This document shows positions 15,420 through 25,679 of a DNA stretch of 40,689 bases, one piece after another. The stretch comes from Pseudorhodobacter antarcticus. Lineage in GTDB: Bacteria > Pseudomonadota > Alphaproteobacteria > Rhodobacterales > Rhodobacteraceae. Each line of letters starts with the position of its first letter. Positions within the stretch are counted from its first letter, which is position 1. The position numbers and the translations under genes were made by a program. The stretch covers positions 1-40,689 of the forward strand of contig CAMBWO010000006.1 of NCBI GenBank assembly GCA_945871285.1, read 5' to 3'. The notes under the pieces were generated by a model that was not told where the DNA came from, ran no database searches, and worked only from the letters and a program-made list of their open reading frames with translations.

Positions 15420-16202
15420 TCACGCCGCCGTAACGGCCCGCCCGGTCAGCACCTTGACCAGATTGGCGCGATAGGCCGCCGTGCCGTGCATGTCGGCGAT
15501 CATGTCATCCGACGGCACCACCAGCCCGGCAATCGCCGCCGCGCTGAAACTGGCCGACAGGGCCGCCTCGGCCTCGCTCCACCGGAACACGCCGTTGTTG
15601 CTGGCACCCGTGACCGCCACGCGCACCCCATCCGCGAACTTCGCCACAAACACCCCGGTCAGGGCAAAGCGGCTGGCGGGCTGGTTGAACTTGACGTAAG
15701 CCGCCTTCAGCGGCACCGGAAAGCTGACGGCGGTGATGATCTCGCCCTCCTCCAGCGCCGTCGTGAACATGCCTTGGAAAAAGTCATCCGCCGCAATGCT
15801 GCGGGTGTTGGTGACAACCGTCGCCCCCGACCCCAGCACCGCCGAAGGATAACACGCCGCCGGGTCATTGTTGGCGAGTGATCCGCCCATCGTGCCCCGG
15901 TTGCGTACTGCCATGTCACCGATCCCGCCCGCCAAGGCGGCGAGCGCGGGGTATGCCGTCGCCTCACGCGCCACGGTCGCATGGGTCGTTGCCGCCCCCA
16001 CCGTCACCGTGCCGCCCGAAACGCTGACACCCCGCATCGCGGCAATGCCGTTCAGGCTGACCAGCACCGAGGGCGTGGCCAGCCGTTGCTTCATCGTCGG
16101 TGTCAGGGTCTGCCCGCCCGACAGGGCCTGCGCCCCCTCGGCGGCCAGCGCCTTGACAGCATCCGCCACGGTCAGGGGCTTTACGAATTCAAAGTCGATC
16201 AT
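15420..16202 (-). CDS. coxM: Molybdenum hydroxylase FAD-binding subunit (CoxM-like)
   Basis: 260 residues, the medium subunit of a CO-dehydrogenase-type/xanthine-oxidase-family enzyme. FAD-binding signatures are present: ALSGGQTLTPTMKQRLA (residues ~30-45; usually AGGQSL) and VRNRGTMGGSLANNDPAACYPSA (~99-120), with a C-terminal CO_deh_flav_C domain (LTGVFVAKFADGVRVAVTGAS). FAD carries electrons from the small-subunit iron-sulfur centres to an external acceptor. It is the last gene of the coxG-S-L-M operon, 12 bases after coxL. Confidence 0.92.
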   Translation of the reverse strand: MIDFEFVKPLTVADAVKALAAEGAQALSGGQTLTPTMKQRLATPSVLVSLNGIAAMRGVSVSGGTVTVGAATTHATVAREATAYPALAALAGGIGDMAVRNRGTMGGSLANNDPAACYPSAVLGSGATVVTNTRSIAADDFFQGMFTTALEEGEIITAVSFPVPLKAAYVKFNQPASRFALTGVFVAKFADGVRVAVTGASNNGVFRWSEAEAALSASFSAAAIAGLVVPSDDMIADMHGTAAYRANLVKVLTGRAVTAA

Positions 16203-16214
16203 CTGTTTTCCCCC

Positions 16215-18590
16215 TTACGCGTTCATCGCCGACCAGACGCGCGACGGCGTCAGGGGCATGTCGATATGGTCGATCTTTTTGCCAGCGCGGTTCAGCGCAT
16301 CCAGCACCGCGTTGACCACGGCAGGTGGCGAGCCGATCGCCCCGGCCTCGCCACAGCCCTTCACGCCCAGGGCGTTATGGGTGCAGGGGGTGGAACAGGA
16401 ATGGTCCACCGTCACAAAGGGCACGTCATCCGCACGCGGCATGGCGTAATCCATGTAACTGCCGGTCAGCAGCTGGCCGTTTTCATCGTAAACGCCCAGT
16501 TCCAGCAGGGCTTGGCCTATGCCTTGAACGACACCGCCATGCACCTGCCCCTCCACCACCATCGGGTTCATCACATTGCCGAAATCATCGGCGCAGGTAA
16601 AGGACGCGATATCGACCTTGCCGGTGTCGGGGTCCACTTCGACCTCGCAGATATAGGCGCCTGCGGGGTAGGTGAAGTTGGCGGGGTCATAGAAGGCCGT
16701 CTCCTCCAACCCCGGTTCCAGCGTGGCCAGCGGATAGTTGTGCGGCACATAGGCCGAAAAGGCGATCTCGCCAAAGGTCTTGCTGCGGTTGGTGCCCGAG
16801 ACGCTGAACACCCCATCGCTGAACAGGATCTCGCCCTCGTTCGCCTCCAACATGTGGGCGGCAATCTTCTTGCCCTTGGCAATCACCTTGTCACAGGCAT
16901 TCGCCATCGCCTGACCGCAGACGGCCAGAGAGCGCGACCCATAAGACCCCATCCCGAACGGGATTTTTGAGGTGTCGCCGTGGACAATCTCGATCGACCC
17001 TTCCGGAATGCCGAACATGGCCCCCACGATCTGGGCAAACACCGTCTCATGGCTTTGGCCGTGGCTGTGCGCGCCGACCATCACCGAGACGTTGCCCGTT
17101 GCATTGACCCGCACGGTGGCCGCATCATACAGGCCAACCCGCGCCCCCAGAATGCCGACCAGGTTTGACGGTGCAATCCCGCAGGCCTCGATCCAGGTCG
17201 ACAGGCCCAGGCCGCGCAGCTTGCCCTTGGCCGCCGAGGCCGCACGCCGCGCCTCGAAACCCGCCACGTCGCCCAGTTGGATCGCCTTGTCCAGCGTGGC
17301 ATGGTAATTGCCGGTGTCATAGGCCAACCCGACCGGCGTGGTATAGGGGAACATGTCCGGCGTCAGGAAATTCTTGCGCCGCACCTCGAACGGGTCCAGC
17401 CCCAACTCGCGGCACATCTTGTCCACCACCCGCTCCAGGCTATAGGTCGCCTCGGGGCGGCCAGCGCCACGATAGGCATCGACCGGGGCAGTGTTGGTGA
17501 ACACGGTTTTAACGTTCACGTAGACATTGGGCACCTTGTAGGGCCCCGCCATCAGCGTGCCGTGCAAGAATGTCGGCGTGACGGTGGCAAAGTTCGACAG
17601 ATACGCCCCCACATTCGCCATCGTCTCGGTCCTGAAGGCGATGAAATTGCCCTCCAGATCGCAGGCGAGTTCAATCTTGGTCACATGGTCGCGGCCATGC
17701 GCATCGGTCAGGAAAGACTCCGACCGTTCCGCCGTCCACTTGACCGCCCGCTTCAGCTTCTTGGCCGCCGCCAGAACCAGCGCCTCCTCGCCATAGTGAT
17801 AGATCTTGGAGCCAAAGCCGCCGCCCACATCGGGGGCCACGACCGTCAGTTTATTCTCGGGAATCCCCAGCACAAAGGCCGCCACCAGCAGGCGCGTCAG
17901 GTGCGGGTTCTGTGAGGTGGTGGTCAGCTTGTAATCCCCGGTGCCCGGGAAATACTCGCCAATCGACGCCCGCGGTTCCATCGCGTTCGGCACCAGACGG
18001 TTGTTGATCAGGTTCAGCGTGGTGACATGCGGGGCGGATTTGATCGCCTCGTCCACCTTGGCGCGGTTATCCTCGATCCAGCCCCAGTCGAAACATTCGT
18101 TGTCGGGCAACTCGTCATGCACGCGGTTGCTGGTGTCGGCCAGGGCTTGGCGCATATCCACAATCGCCGGCAGTTCCTCGATCACCGATGCGTCCGAGAT
18201 CGCCTGCGCAGCCGTCTTCGCCTCGTTATAGCTTTGCGCGATGACAGCGGCATAGGCGTCGCCGACATGGCGCACCTTGCCATGGGCCAGCACCGGGCGC
18301 TTGGGTTCGCGCATCGCCTCGCCATTGCGCGACTTGATCAGCCAGCCGGCAGGGTTGCCGCCGACATCCTTGAAATCCTCGCCGGTGAAGACCGCCAGAA
18401 CACCCGGCATCCCCTTGGCAGCCTCGGCCCCGACCGACACAATCCGCCCATGCGCCACGTTCGAGCGGACAAAGACCGCATAGGCCTGCCCGTGGATCGT
18501 GATGTCATCGGTGTAATTGCCCGTCCCGGTCAGAAACCGGATATCCTCGCGACGCTTGACGCTTGCGCCAATCCCATGATCTTTCGGCAT
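16215..18590 (-). CDS. coxL: Molybdenum hydroxylase large subunit, CoxL form II-like
   Basis: 791 residues carrying the molybdopterin-cytosine-dinucleotide cofactor. N-terminal GIGASVKRREDIRFLTGTGNYTDDI is the family start; VAPDVGGGFGSKIY, the active-site loop AYRGAGR (372-378) and the C-terminal GCGEAGAIGSPPAVVNAV with the catalytic Glu are seen. True CO dehydrogenases (form I) carry AYxCSFR with a Cys that binds copper; this one has AYRGAGR, the form II loop without Cys. CO oxidation is therefore doubtful, and the substrate (perhaps an aldehyde or N-heterocycle) is unknown. The operon lacks maturation genes such as coxD/E/F, which would lie elsewhere. Confidence 0.93.
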   Translation of the reverse strand: MPKDHGIGASVKRREDIRFLTGTGNYTDDITIHGQAYAVFVRSNVAHGRIVSVGAEAAKGMPGVLAVFTGEDFKDVGGNPAGWLIKSRNGEAMREPKRPVLAHGKVRHVGDAYAAVIAQSYNEAKTAAQAISDASVIEELPAIVDMRQALADTSNRVHDELPDNECFDWGWIEDNRAKVDEAIKSAPHVTTLNLINNRLVPNAMEPRASIGEYFPGTGDYKLTTTSQNPHLTRLLVAAFVLGIPENKLTVVAPDVGGGFGSKIYHYGEEALVLAAAKKLKRAVKWTAERSESFLTDAHGRDHVTKIELACDLEGNFIAFRTETMANVGAYLSNFATVTPTFLHGTLMAGPYKVPNVYVNVKTVFTNTAPVDAYRGAGRPEATYSLERVVDKMCRELGLDPFEVRRKNFLTPDMFPYTTPVGLAYDTGNYHATLDKAIQLGDVAGFEARRAASAAKGKLRGLGLSTWIEACGIAPSNLVGILGARVGLYDAATVRVNATGNVSVMVGAHSHGQSHETVFAQIVGAMFGIPEGSIEIVHGDTSKIPFGMGSYGSRSLAVCGQAMANACDKVIAKGKKIAAHMLEANEGEILFSDGVFSVSGTNRSKTFGEIAFSAYVPHNYPLATLEPGLEETAFYDPANFTYPAGAYICEVEVDPDTGKVDIASFTCADDFGNVMNPMVVEGQVHGGVVQGIGQALLELGVYDENGQLLTGSYMDYAMPRADDVPFVTVDHSCSTPCTHNALGVKGCGEAGAIGSPPAVVNAVLDALNRAGKKIDHIDMPLTPSRVWSAMNA

Positions 18591-18599
18591 GATTCCCCC

Positions 18600-19085
<486 letters not shown>

Positions 19086-19114
19086 GGTCTCTCCTCCCAT
19101 AATTATGGTTCCGG

Positions 19115-19624
19115 TCAGCTGATCAGCCGCTTGAACCAGCCTTTTTTCTGTTCTTCTTCCGGTGCATCCTCGGCAGGGGGCGGCCCTTCGATGGCAAGCT
19201 GGAACTTGTCAAAGAACTGCCCCGCCATGTTCTTGGCAAACCCTTCGATGATCCGGCTGCCCAGCTGCGCGATCTTGCCGCCCACCGCCGCCTCGACCTC
19301 ATAGGTCAGCGTGGTGCCGCCGCCCTTGGCCGGGGCCATGGCGACATTCGCGCCGCCCTTGGCATAACCGGCAACCCCGCCCTGCCCCTCGCCCGAAATC
19401 CGCAAAGAACGGCCCTCGACGATATCCGACAGCGTGACCTTGCCGGCAAAGCGCGCCTTGACCGGCCCTACCTTTTGCACCACCACCGCCTCAAAGCCGT
19501 CGGCGACAGAACCAGTCAGGCTTTCGCAGCCCGGCACGCATTGTTTCAGCACATCAGGGTCCAGCACAGCCGCCCAGACAACAGCAGGCTCGGCCGCAAT
19601 ATGCCGCTCTTCCGCAAGTTTCAT
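19115..19624 (-). CDS. coxG: CoxG-like SRPBCC-domain protein
   Basis: 169 residues: SRPBCC/START-like fold from [36 protein letters not shown] through [36 protein letters not shown] (about residues 1-147), then an acidic [10 protein letters not shown] linker and a short basic amphipathic tail [10 protein letters not shown]. In characterised systems CoxG recruits the Mo-CO dehydrogenase to the membrane and hands electrons on to quinone; the basic-aromatic tail is consistent with membrane contact here (inference). It is the first gene of the operon, preceded by a GGGGGG ribosome site. The start at 19624 is preferred over 19681 on family N-terminus. Confidence 0.92.
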   Translation of the reverse strand: MKLAEERHIAAEPAVVWAAVLDPDVLKQCVPGCESLTGSVADGFEAVVVQKVGPVKARFAGKVTLSDIVEGRSLRISGEGQGGVAGYAKGGANVAMAPAKGGGTTLTYEVEAAVGGKIAQLGSRIIEGFAKNMAGQFFDKFQLAIEGPPPAEDAPEEEQKKGWFKRLIS

Positions 19625-19711
19625 GTATTCCCCCCGGCCTTTCCGGCCCTGTTCCCCAAGTTGTGCCCGATAAAAACCCACCTGTCACCAGCGCAATTCC
19701 GCAAATGCCAA

Positions 19712-19733
19712 GGGCGGCCCCGCAGGACCGCCC
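19712..19733 (-). terminator. Possible terminator of the beta-helix gene
   Basis: GGGCGG/CCGCCC hairpin with a 10-base loop, 26 bases after the stop of the gene at 19759 in its direction of transcription. It is followed on the minus strand by TTGGCATTTG, a weak T-tract. It would insulate the cox operon downstream. Confidence 0.45.
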
Positions 19734-19758
19734 CAGACACCTGATCGTGAACCGCCGC

Positions 19759-22047
19759 CTACAGCGGGTTATCGCAACGCAGCGTGACCTGCATGACACC
19801 TTTCACCGGTGTCGGCCATTTCAGCGCCACCAGATTGTTGCCCGCCCCCTGTTCGACCAGCGCATAGGGGGCGACAAACTGCGTCACGTTCGACGCATTG
19901 CTGATCGCGCCTTCCGCCACCAGCCCCGTCACATTGCGGGCGAATGACCCGAAGGGCAGATAGGCGCCGGCATCCACCGTCCAGGTATCCGCCGCCGTGT
20001 TCTGGCTGTGCTGCACCAGAACCGGGCTTTGCGTGACCTGACTGACCGCGTTGAAGGTGTTGTTTTCAAAGGTCACATTGCGGAACGAATTGAAGGCCAG
20101 CGTGGCATGGCTGGTGTCCACCATCTCGATCCGGTCCACCGCCGAATCCACCGCCCGAAACACATTGCCCGCCACCATCAACCCGTTCAGGGCATGACCC
20201 GTGCCGCGCGGCGTGATCACCAGCCAGCGGAACCACGGCGCCACATCCGACGCCATAAAGATGTTGCCGGTGATCGTCAGCCCGCCAAAGGTGTATTCGC
20301 TGCCAAAATCCGGATCGTTGTCATGTTCGTTCGACAGCTCGATAAAACTGTTGTCGATATAGTTGCCGGTGATGAACGCTTTCATGTTCGGCAGGGTGAA
20401 CACGATCCCCGCCCGCCGCACCCCCGCGGTGGCATTGTCGCCGCCAAAGAAGTGGTTGCCCAGCAGGATATGCCCCGCCCCCGCCATCACCCCGAAATGG
20501 GCAAAGCGGTTCGACCGGTTCAGCCGCAGCTTGACATCATTGGCATTGACGTTGAACCCGATGGTGGTGCGGTCCTGCGCCAGCATCGCCTGCTCGTTCG
20601 AGATGAACTGACAACTGTCGATCTGCAAATCCTGACAGCCCCGCCCGGTCGAGGTGATGCCCCGATCGCGGGGCCGGTTGATCACGCATTCCGCCACCCG
20701 AAACAGCTCGCCCCCCGGTGACAGCAGGATCGTGCTGGACAGGCCGCCGTTCAGCAGTTCGACATTGGTCACCTCGAACTTGGACAGCGCGCTAAACCCC
20801 GAAAAATCCAGCATGTATTTGTAGCGGTCAAAGGTAAACGTCCGCGTCCCCGCCGCCGCCCACAGGGGTTGGCTCAACTCCACCGTCCCGGCGGCGATGT
20901 TCTTGCTGGTGACATAAACCTCACGCCCCACCCCCGTGCCGCTGACCCGCGCCCCCACCGGCACGTTGGCCACATTCGCCACCGCCGTCAGACGGGCGGA
21001 TTGCGCCGTGGAATAGGTCGCAACCGAGGTCACCGTCTCGGTGTTCCATGCGGTCGAGGTGATCGCCTGCAACTGCCCGTTGCGAATGGCCCGCCGCTCG
21101 GCAAAGGTTGTCAGGCCACACAGGGCCGCCACATCAATCGGCCCGTCCAATTCCACCCGCCGCCCGGCAAGGTCCAGTTCCACATGGTCGGTGAAGTAAA
21201 ACAGCGCCTGCACCGCCCGCTTGAACCCCGCCAACTCGCCACCAAAGGCCGCCGAATAGCTGGGCAGGTCGAAATTGCGCCGCAGCACCAGACGGTCCGT
21301 CGCCGACATGGTCACCGTGCCCTCAAACTGCACCGGGTTGTCGAACGTCATCGAGGTGGACAGCTTGTAAGTGCCGGGGCTGACCAGCACGATCTTGCCC
21401 GCCGCCGCATCATCCGCCGCATTGAACGCCGCCAGATCATCGGTCACGCCGTCGCCCACCGCGCCATAATCGCGCACATCGACCCAGTTGAACCGGCTGG
21501 ACAAGAACACATCCGTCGCATCCTCGACCACGATATCCTCGATCCGGATCACGCCGCCCGTCGCCCCAGTCAGGTCCAGCCCCAAATGCCCCAACACCGG
21601 CGCCAGCCCCCAGACCATGTCCACCCCCTGCCGGTTGCCCGACCCGATGATCGCCGACACCGTGACCACCTCGCCATAGGTGGTCAGCAGGGTCGATGGC
21701 CCGGTCTGCTGCGCCGCCACCACATTGCTGCCCGACACATTCTCGGCCCAAGCCCCAATCCGCACCGAGGGGAACGGCCCGCTGACCGCCTTGACCTTGG
21801 CGGTCACGCGCAAATACAGCCCCGGCTGAAACGGAATCGCCTGAAAGCAGCGCAGTTTCATGGTGCCAAGGGTCTTGGTCAGCTCCAGACAGCCGCCAAA
21901 ATCCTGATCTGCGGGCACAAAGGCCGCGTTGCCCTGGGCCAGATAGCTACCCTGACCGGTCAAGCCATCTTCCCGCGACCACAGGTTCAGCCCCGCCGAA
22001 AACGGCGGCGGCATCAACACCAGACCTTCGCTAATCGCCTTGTTCAT
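19759..22047 (-). CDS. Right-handed beta-helix protein, pectate-lyase-3 / GH28-related
   Basis: 762 residues. An N-terminal ~190-residue beta-sandwich-like region (GLYLRVTAKVKAVSGPFPSV, resembling a carbohydrate-binding module) is followed by the start motif of the pectate_lyase_3 superfamily, VDVRDYGAVGDGVTDDLAAF (about residues 189-208), and then many short beta-helix rungs with repeated N/D ladders such as FITGNYIDNSFIELSN, LTITGNIFMAS and FENNTFNAVS. No signal peptide. Such proteins are polysaccharide-active enzymes or phage/GTA-type spikes binding capsule; the lack of a leader and the long N-domain leave a spike-like role open. Divergent from the BLUF gene. Fold assignment firm, function unknown. 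Confidence 0.8.
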   Translation of the reverse strand: MNKAISEGLVLMPPPFSAGLNLWSREDGLTGQGSYLAQGNAAFVPADQDFGGCLELTKTLGTMKLRCFQAIPFQPGLYLRVTAKVKAVSGPFPSVRIGAWAENVSGSNVVAAQQTGPSTLLTTYGEVVTVSAIIGSGNRQGVDMVWGLAPVLGHLGLDLTGATGGVIRIEDIVVEDATDVFLSSRFNWVDVRDYGAVGDGVTDDLAAFNAADDAAAGKIVLVSPGTYKLSTSMTFDNPVQFEGTVTMSATDRLVLRRNFDLPSYSAAFGGELAGFKRAVQALFYFTDHVELDLAGRRVELDGPIDVAALCGLTTFAERRAIRNGQLQAITSTAWNTETVTSVATYSTAQSARLTAVANVANVPVGARVSGTGVGREVYVTSKNIAAGTVELSQPLWAAAGTRTFTFDRYKYMLDFSGFSALSKFEVTNVELLNGGLSSTILLSPGGELFRVAECVINRPRDRGITSTGRGCQDLQIDSCQFISNEQAMLAQDRTTIGFNVNANDVKLRLNRSNRFAHFGVMAGAGHILLGNHFFGGDNATAGVRRAGIVFTLPNMKAFITGNYIDNSFIELSNEHDNDPDFGSEYTFGGLTITGNIFMASDVAPWFRWLVITPRGTGHALNGLMVAGNVFRAVDSAVDRIEMVDTSHATLAFNSFRNVTFENNTFNAVSQVTQSPVLVQHSQNTAADTWTVDAGAYLPFGSFARNVTGLVAEGAISNASNVTQFVAPYALVEQGAGNNLVALKWPTPVKGVMQVTLRCDNPL

Positions 22048-22224
22048 GCCCTACACCCTTTTTCCCGTGATGGGGGCGCTGCGCCCCTTGCGGCAAAACG
22101 GGTAGCAAGGCTTTGTTAACGCCCGCCGATCCGGGCGCACGATGACCAACGCGCCCACGCAACGCCCGCTACCTTTTGGCGCGGGGCCGTGCTAGGTCAG
22201 GGCCCATATGACGGGAGTTTGCGC
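22048..22224. promoter_or_regulatory. Divergent intergenic region beta-helix protein / BLUF gene
   Basis: 177 bases between divergent genes. It contains the hairpin GGGGGCGCTGCGCCCC near 22074-22089 and the BLUF ribosome site GGGAG, seven bases upstream of the ATG at 22225. No TGT-N12-ACA PpsR operator is seen here and no promoter boxes are assigned. Confidence 0.4.
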
Positions 22225-22620
22225 ATGAATCTGTTCCGGGCCATCTATACCTCGCAACCCTTCGGCTTTGACGAGGGCATCCTTGGCGGCATCCTGATTG
22301 ATGCCCGCCGGGCCAACCTGCGCGATGGCGTCACCGGCGCCCTGATCTGCCGCGCCGATGTCTATCTGCAATGGCTGGAGGGCCCCGAAGACATGGTCCG
22401 CGCCACCCTCGCCCGCATCAAACGCGACGACCGCCATCTGGAGGTGACGCTGCATGTCGCCGAACCCGTGACCGAACGGGTGTTTGGCGACTGGGCCATG
22501 CTGCACGACCCCGCCGCCACCTGGATCTGGACGCAAAAAGAGGTGGCCGACGGCGCGGTTGAACGCGCAACGCCCGCAGAAATCACCGGATTCTTCCTGC
22601 GCCTGCGCCGCCCGGCCTGA
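22225..22620 (+). CDS. Stand-alone BLUF-domain blue-light sensor
   Basis: 131 residues, one BLUF (FAD blue-light) domain and a short C-terminal extension. The flavin-switch residues are all present: Tyr8 in RAIYTS, Asn31 in ARRANLRDGVTG, Gln49 in YLQWLEG, and Trp90/Met92 in FGDWAML; the DDRHLEV segment (68-74) is also typical. Ser, usual before Met92, is Ala here. Such short BLUF proteins (BlrB, about 140 residues) must pass the signal to a separate partner. The frame is open upstream to 22189, but MNLFRAIYTS fits the family and has GGGAG ahead of it. It converges on the DUF4864 gene with 2 bases between. It sits about 8 kb from bchG/ppsR. Confidence 0.93.
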   Translation: MNLFRAIYTSQPFGFDEGILGGILIDARRANLRDGVTGALICRADVYLQWLEGPEDMVRATLARIKRDDRHLEVTLHVAEPVTERVFGDWAMLHDPAATWIWTQKEVADGAVERATPAEITGFFLRLRRPA

Positions 22621-22622
22621 CC

Positions 22623-23018
22623 CTACGCGCCGACGTCCGCCGCCTTTTGCAACTGCACGGCGTTGATCAACCAGCCCTCCGGCCCCTCGATCATCTGGTA
22701 ATCCAGCAGGAACGCCTGACCCTTCTGGTCCGTGACGCGCACCCGTTGCCACAGGGCACCGCCCACCTCGCGCAGGTCCTGCATCTCGACCGTGGCCGGG
22801 TTCACCACCATGGGATAGCCCGTGACGACCATCGACCCGAAATTGGCCGGCGTGCGGAACATCTGCTGAATGGTCGGGCTGGCAAAGGTGAACGCCGTCT
22901 CGAAATCGGACGCCCGGAACGCCTCGATCTGGCTGTTGATGGTGGATTGGATCGGTTCTTCCTGGGCCCAGGCAGGCCAGGCGGCCAGCATGGCGGCAGC
23001 GATAAGGCGAAGTCGCAT
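22623..23018 (-). CDS. DUF4864 exported protein
   Basis: 131 residues. The N-terminus MRLRLIAAAMLAAWPAWAQ is a Sec signal peptide with probable cleavage after AWA, so the mature ~113-residue protein is periplasmic. The remainder (IQSTINSQIEAFRASDFETA, AFTFASPTIQQMF, VVTGYPMVV, VRVTDQKGQAFLLDYQM, GWLINAVQL) matches DUF4864, a cystatin/NTF2-like fold of unknown role found in alphaproteobacteria. A GGAGGG ribosome site precedes the start at 23018. It stands downstream of lysS on the same strand after a 58-base gap. Confidence 0.85.
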   Translation of the reverse strand: MRLRLIAAAMLAAWPAWAQEEPIQSTINSQIEAFRASDFETAFTFASPTIQQMFRTPANFGSMVVTGYPMVVNPATVEMQDLREVGGALWQRVRVTDQKGQAFLLDYQMIEGPEGWLINAVQLQKAADVGA

Positions 23019-23076
23019 GACAATTCCCTCCTGATGTCCCCATCAGAAGGGTAGGCCGGCTTTCCCTCGGGTCAAG

Positions 23077-24663
23077 TCACCCTTTCGCGACCAACGCGCC
23101 CGCCAAAGCCCGGTCGATCAGTGCCACGGTTTCCGTTGCCCCATACAGCGCCACAAACCCACCAAAGCGCGGGCCGTCAGACGCCCCCAGCAACACCTCA
23201 TACAGCGCCTTGAACCAGTCGCGCAGCGGTTCAAACCCATGCGCCTTGCCCACGGCAAAGACCATGGTTTGCAGGCTTTCGTCATCGGTCGGCCCATCCC
23301 AGGCCTTGAGCCGCGCCCGCAAATCCTCGATCGCCGCCCGCTCCACCTTACTGGGCAACCTAAACACCCGCGTCGGCGCGATCTTGTCCGCAAAATACCG
23401 CACGGCAAAGCCCGCCGCCGCATCCAGATCTGGGTTCTTCTCGGGGCTCGCGTCGGGCGCATATTTCTTGATGAACCCCCACAGCCCCGCCGCATCCACA
23501 GCCCCCGCCACCGAGGCGAGGTTCAGCAGCATCCCGAACGTCACCACCATATGGCTGGCCGGCACCTGACCGCCGTGAATGTGGAACACCGGGTTGTTCA
23601 CCTGCGCCTCGACATCCTGCGTCGCATAGGCGCGCAACTGCTGGTGATACTCATCCACCGCCCGCGGGATCACATCGAAATGCATCCGCTTGGCCGTTTT
23701 CGGCTTTTGATACATGAAATAGGACAGGCTCTCGGTCGCCGCATAGGACAGCCATTCGTCAATCGTCAGGCCATTGCCCTTCGACTTCGAAATCTTCTGC
23801 CCCGTCTCATCCAAGAACAACTCATAGGCCATATGGTTCGGCCTGCGCCCGCCCAACACCTCGCAAATCCCATCATAGATGGGGGTGTTGGTGCTGTGAT
23901 CCTTGCCATACATCTCGAAATCCACATCCAGCGCGGCCCAACGCGCCCCGAAATCGGGCTTCCATTGCAGCTTCACGTTCCCACCCGTCACGGGCAACGT
24001 CCACTCCCGCCCCGTCTCGTCGTCAAAGGTGATCTCGCCGCGCACGGCATCGACATTCTTCATCGGCACATACAGAACCCGGCCCGTTTCGGGATGGATC
24101 GGCAGGAAACACGAATAGGTCTGCTGCCGCTCCTCGCGCAGGGATGCCAGCATGATCGCCATGATCTTGTCATACCGCTCACAGGCCAGCAGCAAGGTCG
24201 CATCGAACTGGCCGGACTTATAGAATTCGGTCGCCGAAATGAACTCATACTGAAAGCCAAAGGTATCCAGAAACCGCCGCAACATCGCGTTGTTGTGGTG
24301 GCCGAAACTCTCATACTCACCATAAGGGTCCGGCACGCTCGTCAGCGGCAACTGCATGTGCTGGCGCAACATCTCTTGCTGCGGCACGTTCTCGGGCACC
24401 TTGCGCATCCCGTCCACATCGTCGGAAAAGCAGATCAGCCGCGTCGGGATATCGCTCATCACCTCGAACGCCCGGCGGATCATGGTCGTCCGTGCCACTT
24501 CGCCAAACGTCCCGATATGCGGCAACCCCGACGGCCCATAGCCCGTCTCGAACAGGACAAAGCCCTTTTCGGGGTCCTTCTTCTCATACCGCTTCATCAG
24601 CGCGCGCGCTTCTTCAAAGGGCCAAGCCTTGGATTTCATCGCCGCGTCGCGCAAAGCCGTCAT
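23077..24663 (-). CDS. lysS: Lysyl-tRNA synthetase, class I
   Basis: 528 residues of class I LysRS (also called LysK), the form used by archaea and many alphaproteobacteria in place of class II LysRS. The HIGH motif appears as [12 protein letters not shown] (His49-Thr52) and KMSKS as KISKSKGNG (Lys290). Residues from ~300 on form the class I LysRS-specific anticodon-binding alpha-helical cage. It charges tRNA-Lys in the cytoplasm. The start at 24663 has GGAG six bases upstream and matches [20 protein letters not shown]; an ATG at 24675 is nearly as good. The phosphotransferase gene lies upstream on the same strand. Confidence 0.94.
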   Translation of the reverse strand: MTALRDAAMKSKAWPFEEARALMKRYEKKDPEKGFVLFETGYGPSGLPHIGTFGEVARTTMIRRAFEVMSDIPTRLICFSDDVDGMRKVPENVPQQEMLRQHMQLPLTSVPDPYGEYESFGHHNNAMLRRFLDTFGFQYEFISATEFYKSGQFDATLLLACERYDKIMAIMLASLREERQQTYSCFLPIHPETGRVLYVPMKNVDAVRGEITFDDETGREWTLPVTGGNVKLQWKPDFGARWAALDVDFEMYGKDHSTNTPIYDGICEVLGGRRPNHMAYELFLDETGQKISKSKGNGLTIDEWLSYAATESLSYFMYQKPKTAKRMHFDVIPRAVDEYHQQLRAYATQDVEAQVNNPVFHIHGGQVPASHMVVTFGMLLNLASVAGAVDAAGLWGFIKKYAPDASPEKNPDLDAAAGFAVRYFADKIAPTRVFRLPSKVERAAIEDLRARLKAWDGPTDDESLQTMVFAVGKAHGFEPLRDWFKALYEVLLGASDGPRFGGFVALYGATETVALIDRALAGALVAKG

Positions 24664-24740
24664 TGCCGTCTCCATCACCCCCCATCGGGGCGCCCGCTTC
24701 CCTGTATTGCGCAACGGCCATGGGGTCAACATCGGCGGGC

Positions 24741-25592
24741 TCAGTGCGGCAGGGTCAGCCCGGCCAAATCCCCGGCCACGCCGGCACCCGCGACCCAATG
24801 GCCCCCCGCGCCATGCCACGCCGCCGACAGACAGCCATGCAGGCAAACCCAGTGCAGAACCTCGCGCGCGGGCACCGCCAAATGCTCGGCCACAATGGCC
24901 GCCTGCCGGGCCATGCGGGCGGGGTTCAGGATCAGGTCCAGATGCGGATAGGGGTTCAAGAGCGCATTGGCCAGATCATAGACCGGTGGCCCGAAAACGC
25001 CCTTGGGGTCAAAGGCCAGCCACCCGCGCCCGGTATCCTGCAACGCGTTACCGTGGTGCAGGTCGCCGTGCAGCGCCGTCCACCCGGTCTGATCGGCCAG
25101 CATCTCGGTCGCCAAATCCGACCCCCACCGCAGCAACCGCGCCAGATCGGGCGGCACGCCCGCCCAGTTGCGCAGCGCCCCCATCCGGGTGTCCAACGCA
25201 AACAGCCGGGGCAGATGGGCCCCCCGCAACCCCGCATGCCATTGCCCCGCCAGATGGCACAGCACCTGCATCGCGGCGTCGTCCTGCCCCTGCATCGCCA
25301 TGTCGGCCAGGCTCTGGCCCACCGGGTCGATCCGCTCCATCAGCAGCGCGGCCTCGCCCTGCGCCAACACCCGCACGGCGCAGCACCCGTCCAGCGCCGC
25401 CAGCAGCGCCGCAGCCCCGCCTTCATCACTGGCAGCACCCATCACCTTCAGCATCACCGCCCGACCCGCTTGCTCGGCCGGCCACAACAGCGCCGCAGCG
25501 GTGACGATCTCCGCCCCGACGCGCTGAACCTGCCACGCACGCGCAAGGTCCGCCGCCCGCCGCCGCAAATCGGCCACCTCGTCCCGCTTCAT
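24741..25592 (-). CDS. APH(6)/hydroxyurea-type phosphotransferase (streptomycin 6-kinase-like)
   Basis: 283 residues of the aminoglycoside/hydroxyurea kinase family. Features: nucleotide-site Lys in [13 protein letters not shown] (~48), [12 protein letters not shown], Brenner motif [14 protein letters not shown] (catalytic Asp), [24 protein letters not shown] with the DPKG metal-binding Asp, and [16 protein letters not shown]. Family members inactivate streptomycin or hydroxyurea, but chromosomal homologues usually have unknown small-molecule substrates. A start three codons upstream (25601) is possible. Upstream of lysS on the same strand with 77 bases between; divergent from the TerB-like gene. 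Confidence 0.85.
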   Translation of the reverse strand: MKRDEVADLRRRAADLARAWQVQRVGAEIVTAAALLWPAEQAGRAVMLKVMGAASDEGGAAALLAALDGCCAVRVLAQGEAALLMERIDPVGQSLADMAMQGQDDAAMQVLCHLAGQWHAGLRGAHLPRLFALDTRMGALRNWAGVPPDLARLLRWGSDLATEMLADQTGWTALHGDLHHGNALQDTGRGWLAFDPKGVFGPPVYDLANALLNPYPHLDLILNPARMARQAAIVAEHLAVPAREVLHWVCLHGCLSAAWHGAGGHWVAGAGVAGDLAGLTLPH

Positions 25593-25679
25593 GCCCAACA
25601 CATTCCCCCCATCCCGCCGCTTCGCGTATTGCCCAACCCATCACGGGTCAATACTCTGCGCCGCAACCAAGGAGCTGTC

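Noticed and set aside
13449-15881. An 810-residue plus-strand open frame across gnd, the dehydrogenase and coxM
   Set aside because: It spans three real antisense genes and their gaps and has no family features; an antisense artefact of codon bias.
22141-22194. A 17-codon ORF before the BLUF gene
   Set aside because: No ribosome site, no recognisable sequence, lies in a promoter region.
24741-25592. Acquired streptomycin resistance gene
   Set aside because: No mobile element or unusual base composition; chromosomal family members mostly have unknown substrates.
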